From NCBI GenBank assembly GCA_003153915.1, contig PMBX01000083.1:1-16349 (forward strand): a DNA stretch of 16,349 bases. The letters run 5' to 3'. This document shows, in pieces, positions 14,876 to 16,349 of the stretch. A program made the translations under genes and the position numbers. The notes below the pieces were generated by a model. It saw only the letters and a program-made list of their open reading frames with translations, did no database searches and was not told the DNA's origin. Within the stretch, counting starts at the first letter, position 1; each line of letters begins with the position of its first letter. The stretch is from Phycisphaerales bacterium (GTDB lineage Bacteria; Planctomycetota; Phycisphaerae; SM23-33).

Positions 14876-14891
14876 ATACAATATTTTGGCG
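14876..14891 (+). promoter_or_regulatory. NrdR-box-like site A
   Basis: The core CAATATTTTG (14879-14888) matches 9 of 10 positions of the NrdR box core CWATATATWG. NrdR is the ATP/dATP-sensing repressor of ribonucleotide reductase genes. The site lies directly upstream of the -35 of the proximal promoter and exactly 31 bp from site B. Confidence 0.5.
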
Positions 14892-14899
14892 TTTTTATG

Positions 14900-14927
14900 T
14901 TGACGGGTACTACATATGGGGTATCAT
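14900..14927 (+). promoter_or_regulatory. Proximal promoter candidate of nrdJ
   Basis: TTGACG (14900-14905), a 16-bp spacer and TATCAT (14922-14927) match the consensus at 5 of 6 positions each. The leader to the nrdJ ATG would be about 180 nt. NrdR-like site B occupies the spacer. Confidence 0.5.
14907..14922 (+). promoter_or_regulatory. NrdR-box-like site B
   Basis: The core CTACATATGG (14910-14919) matches 8 of 10 positions of CWATATATWG. It sits between the -35 and -10 boxes of the proximal promoter, where a bound repressor would block RNA polymerase. Confidence 0.45.
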
Positions 14928-15111
14928 CCGAGCGTTCGATGTCACTTCGCGGCAAGGCGGTGCTGTGTGCGGTTCTACGGTCTCCGTCAGTAACAGAGCG
15001 GAGATGTTTGAAAGGTTTTGGCGCCTCGCGTGGAAAGCTGACGCGCGGCGGGCGGCGAAGCGAAGGGCCGGGCAGAAAACAAATACTCCACTTGAGTCTG
15101 GAGAAGTGCAT

Positions 15112-16349
15112 ATGACGGTTGGGGAATCGGTTAAATCGACGGATCAGGGCGCGGGCGGGGCGGAATCTTCCTCTTGTCGATCCGCCCAGGATGGGTTGAC
15201 CATCCGGCAGGTGTTTTCCACGCCAGGAGAGCATCCCTTCGACCAGATCGTCTGGGAGAAGCGCACGGCCAAGATCACCGACGAGAAGGGCGGGGTGATC
15301 TTTGAACAGCAGGACGTGGAGACGCCCAGCGAGTGGAGCCAACTGGCCGCCAACGTGGTGGTCAGCAAATATTTCTACGGCGAGAAAGACAAGCCCCAAC
15401 GCGAACGTTCCGTCCGGCAACTGATTCATCGTGTCACGCGCACCATCGCCGACTGGGGCAAGGCCGATGGCCTGTTCGCAAGCCCCGACGACGCCGAGCG
15501 GTTCTATCAGGAACTGACCTACCTTTGTGTCAACCAGTACGCCTCGTTCAACTCGCCGACCTGGTTCAACGTCGGACTATTCCATCAGTCGGGCGTGAGC
15601 GGTTCGGAAGGCAACTACCATTGGGACGCGGCGATGTCGCGCCCGGTCAAGACGCTGAGGAACTACGAGTACCCGCAGGCCTCGGCCTGCTTCATCCAGT
15701 CCGTCCAGGACACAATGGAAGACATCATGCGCCTCGCGCACGCCGAGGCGATGCTCTTTAAGTACGGTTCTGGCACGGGGACGGACCTGTCAACGCTTCG
15801 CAGCAGCCGGGAGAAACTTTCCGGCGGCGGGAAGCCTTCCGGGCCATTGAGTTTCATGCGGGTCTACGACCAGATTGCCGCGGTGATCAAGTCCGGCGGA
15901 AAGACCCGCCGCGCCGCCAAGATGCAGTCGCTTCGCTGCGACCATCCCGACATCCGGGAGTTCATCGAATGCAAGATGAACGAGGAGAAGAAGGCATGGG
16001 CGCTGATCGAGCACGGCTACGACGGTTCGTTCAACGGCGATGCCTACAGCTCCGTGATGTACCAGAACGCCAATCTTTCGGTGCGACTGACGGATGAGTT
16101 CATGGAAGCGGCCGCCAGCGGTGGAGATTGGACGACCTTCGCGGTGACCACCAAAAAGCCCATGGACACTCACAAGGCGGCCGACCTGCTGAAGCTTATC
16201 GCCGAGGGCACGCACGTCTGTGGCGACCCTGGCGTGCAATACCATACCACCATAAACCGCTGGCACACTTGTCCCAACAACGGCGAGATTTGCGCGTCCA
16301 ATCCGTGCAGCGAATACATGTTTGTCAACGACTCGGCCTGCAACCTGGC
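15112..16349 (+). CDS. nrdJ: B12-dependent ribonucleotide reductase (class II), 5' part
   Basis: The gene runs off the window; 412 codons are visible. Class II reductases use adenosylcobalamin to make a thiyl radical and reduce ribonucleotides to deoxyribonucleotides, independent of oxygen. Family landmarks are F-N-S-P-T-W-F-N-V-G, A-S-A-C-F-I with C193 (one of the redox-active cysteine pair), Y-G-S-G-T-G-T-D-L-S, G-K-P-S-G-P-L-S-F-M, H-P-D-I-R-E-F-I-E, Q-N-A-N-L-S-V-R-L-T and N397-P-C-S-E, whose C399 is the thiyl-radical cysteine. The first 28 or so residues are a Ser/Gly-rich extension without an ATP-cone. The ATG at 15112 follows GGAG (15100-15103) at 8 nt. That GGAG could pair with CTCC at 15086-15089 in a small hairpin. 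NrdR-like boxes upstream suggest repression when dATP is high. Confidence 0.95.
   Translation, partial: MTVGESVKSTDQGAGGAESSSCRSAQDGLTIRQVFSTPGEHPFDQIVWEKRTAKITDEKGGVIFEQQDVETPSEWSQLAANVVVSKYFYGEKDKPQRERSVRQLIHRVTRTIADWGKADGLFASPDDAERFYQELTYLCVNQYASFNSPTWFNVGLFHQSGVSGSEGNYHWDAAMSRPVKTLRNYEYPQASACFIQSVQDTMEDIMRLAHAEAMLFKYGSGTGTDLSTLRSSREKLSGGGKPSGPLSFMRVYDQIAAVIKSGGKTRRAAKMQSLRCDHPDIREFIECKMNEEKKAWALIEHGYDGSFNGDAYSSVMYQNANLSVRLTDEFMEAAASGGDWTTFAVTTKKPMDTHKAADLLKLIAEGTHVCGDPGVQYHTTINRWHTCPNNGEICASNPCSEYMFVNDSACNL

Larger units (their letters stand above)
14822..14969 (+). repeat. Imperfect direct repeat around the nrdJ promoter
   Basis: GGCAAGGCGGTGC occurs at 14822-14834 and again at 14951-14963, 129 bp apart. 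TGCTGTGTG also occurs twice (14852-14860 and 14961-14969). The second copy looks like the first with the bases between its two TGC triplets removed. The copies lie on either side of the proximal promoter and the NrdR-like sites. Confidence 0.55.
14551..15111. promoter_or_regulatory. holA-nrdJ intergenic regulatory region
   Basis: This 560-bp stretch has no convincing gene. Its middle (about 14700-14800 and 14865-14930) is AT-rich compared with the coding DNA around it. It contains two forward promoter candidates, two NrdR-box-like sites, a third lone NrdR-like core (CAACATATAG at 14753-14762), a tandem 10-bp repeat (GCTGTTGGC units at 14806-14825) and a 13-bp direct repeat at 14822 and 14951. 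The part nearest nrdJ is a GC-rich leader of roughly 180 nt with small hairpins. I saw no B12-box (GCCACTG) or other recognisable cobalamin riboswitch core. Confidence 0.6.

Noticed and set aside
14930..15111. Cobalamin riboswitch in the nrdJ leader
   Set aside because: A B12-dependent enzyme behind a long leader invites this idea, but I could not find the GCCACTG B12 box or the conserved core strings, so there is no sequence support.

Overview
This is a GC-rich bacterial window, most likely from a planctomycete and possibly from Phycisphaerae or a relative. The evidence is a SecD and SecF fused into one polypeptide, a planctomycete-style prepilin-domain protein, a Gfo/Idh/MocA oxidoreductase, a TPR protein with the WRD..KRPxNARxHYNLG type of repeat, and a B12-dependent (class II) ribonucleotide reductase. 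The assignment rests on gene content and protein style only. No rRNA or other phylogenetic marker gene was compared.

Layout. Bases 1-1827 (+): the 3' end of a TPR protein, then a Gfo/Idh/MocA oxidoreductase whose stop codon overlaps that of the convergent surE. Bases 1824-9775 (-): six genes on one strand, in transcription order ilvE, a DUF486 small membrane protein, a secreted zinc S1/P1-type nuclease, secDF, a prepilin-like protein and surE. Promoter-like sequences lie before ilvE and secDF, so this is probably at least two transcription units. Bases 9776-12110: a divergent short-form alaS (+) ends 3 nt from the end of a truncated GIY-YIG endonuclease ORF (-). That ORF starts immediately after the encoded CCA of a tRNA-Val(GAC) gene (-). 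Bases 12110-13563: a GalU-like nucleotidyltransferase (-) diverges from acylphosphatase (+), which is followed by a possibly frameshifted small membrane ORF. Bases 13591-14550 (-): holA, the DNA polymerase III delta subunit. Bases 14551-15111: a regulatory intergenic region with two promoter candidates and a pair of NrdR-box-like sites. From 15112 to the window end (+): nrdJ, cut off at the edge.

Most genes are housekeeping: translation (alaS, tRNA-Val), DNA replication and dNTP supply (holA, nrdJ), protein export (secDF), amino acid synthesis (ilvE) and nucleotide-sugar or nucleotide metabolism (galU-like, surE). I see no CRISPR array, phage, insertion sequence or obvious new multi-gene defence system. 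The most interesting signals are a paired EF-hand inserted in the SecF half of SecDF, NrdR-like boxes 31 bp apart overlapping a promoter upstream of nrdJ, an odd tRNA-Val lacking U33, a GIY-YIG gene cut off exactly where alaS ends, and the C-terminally short AlaRS itself.
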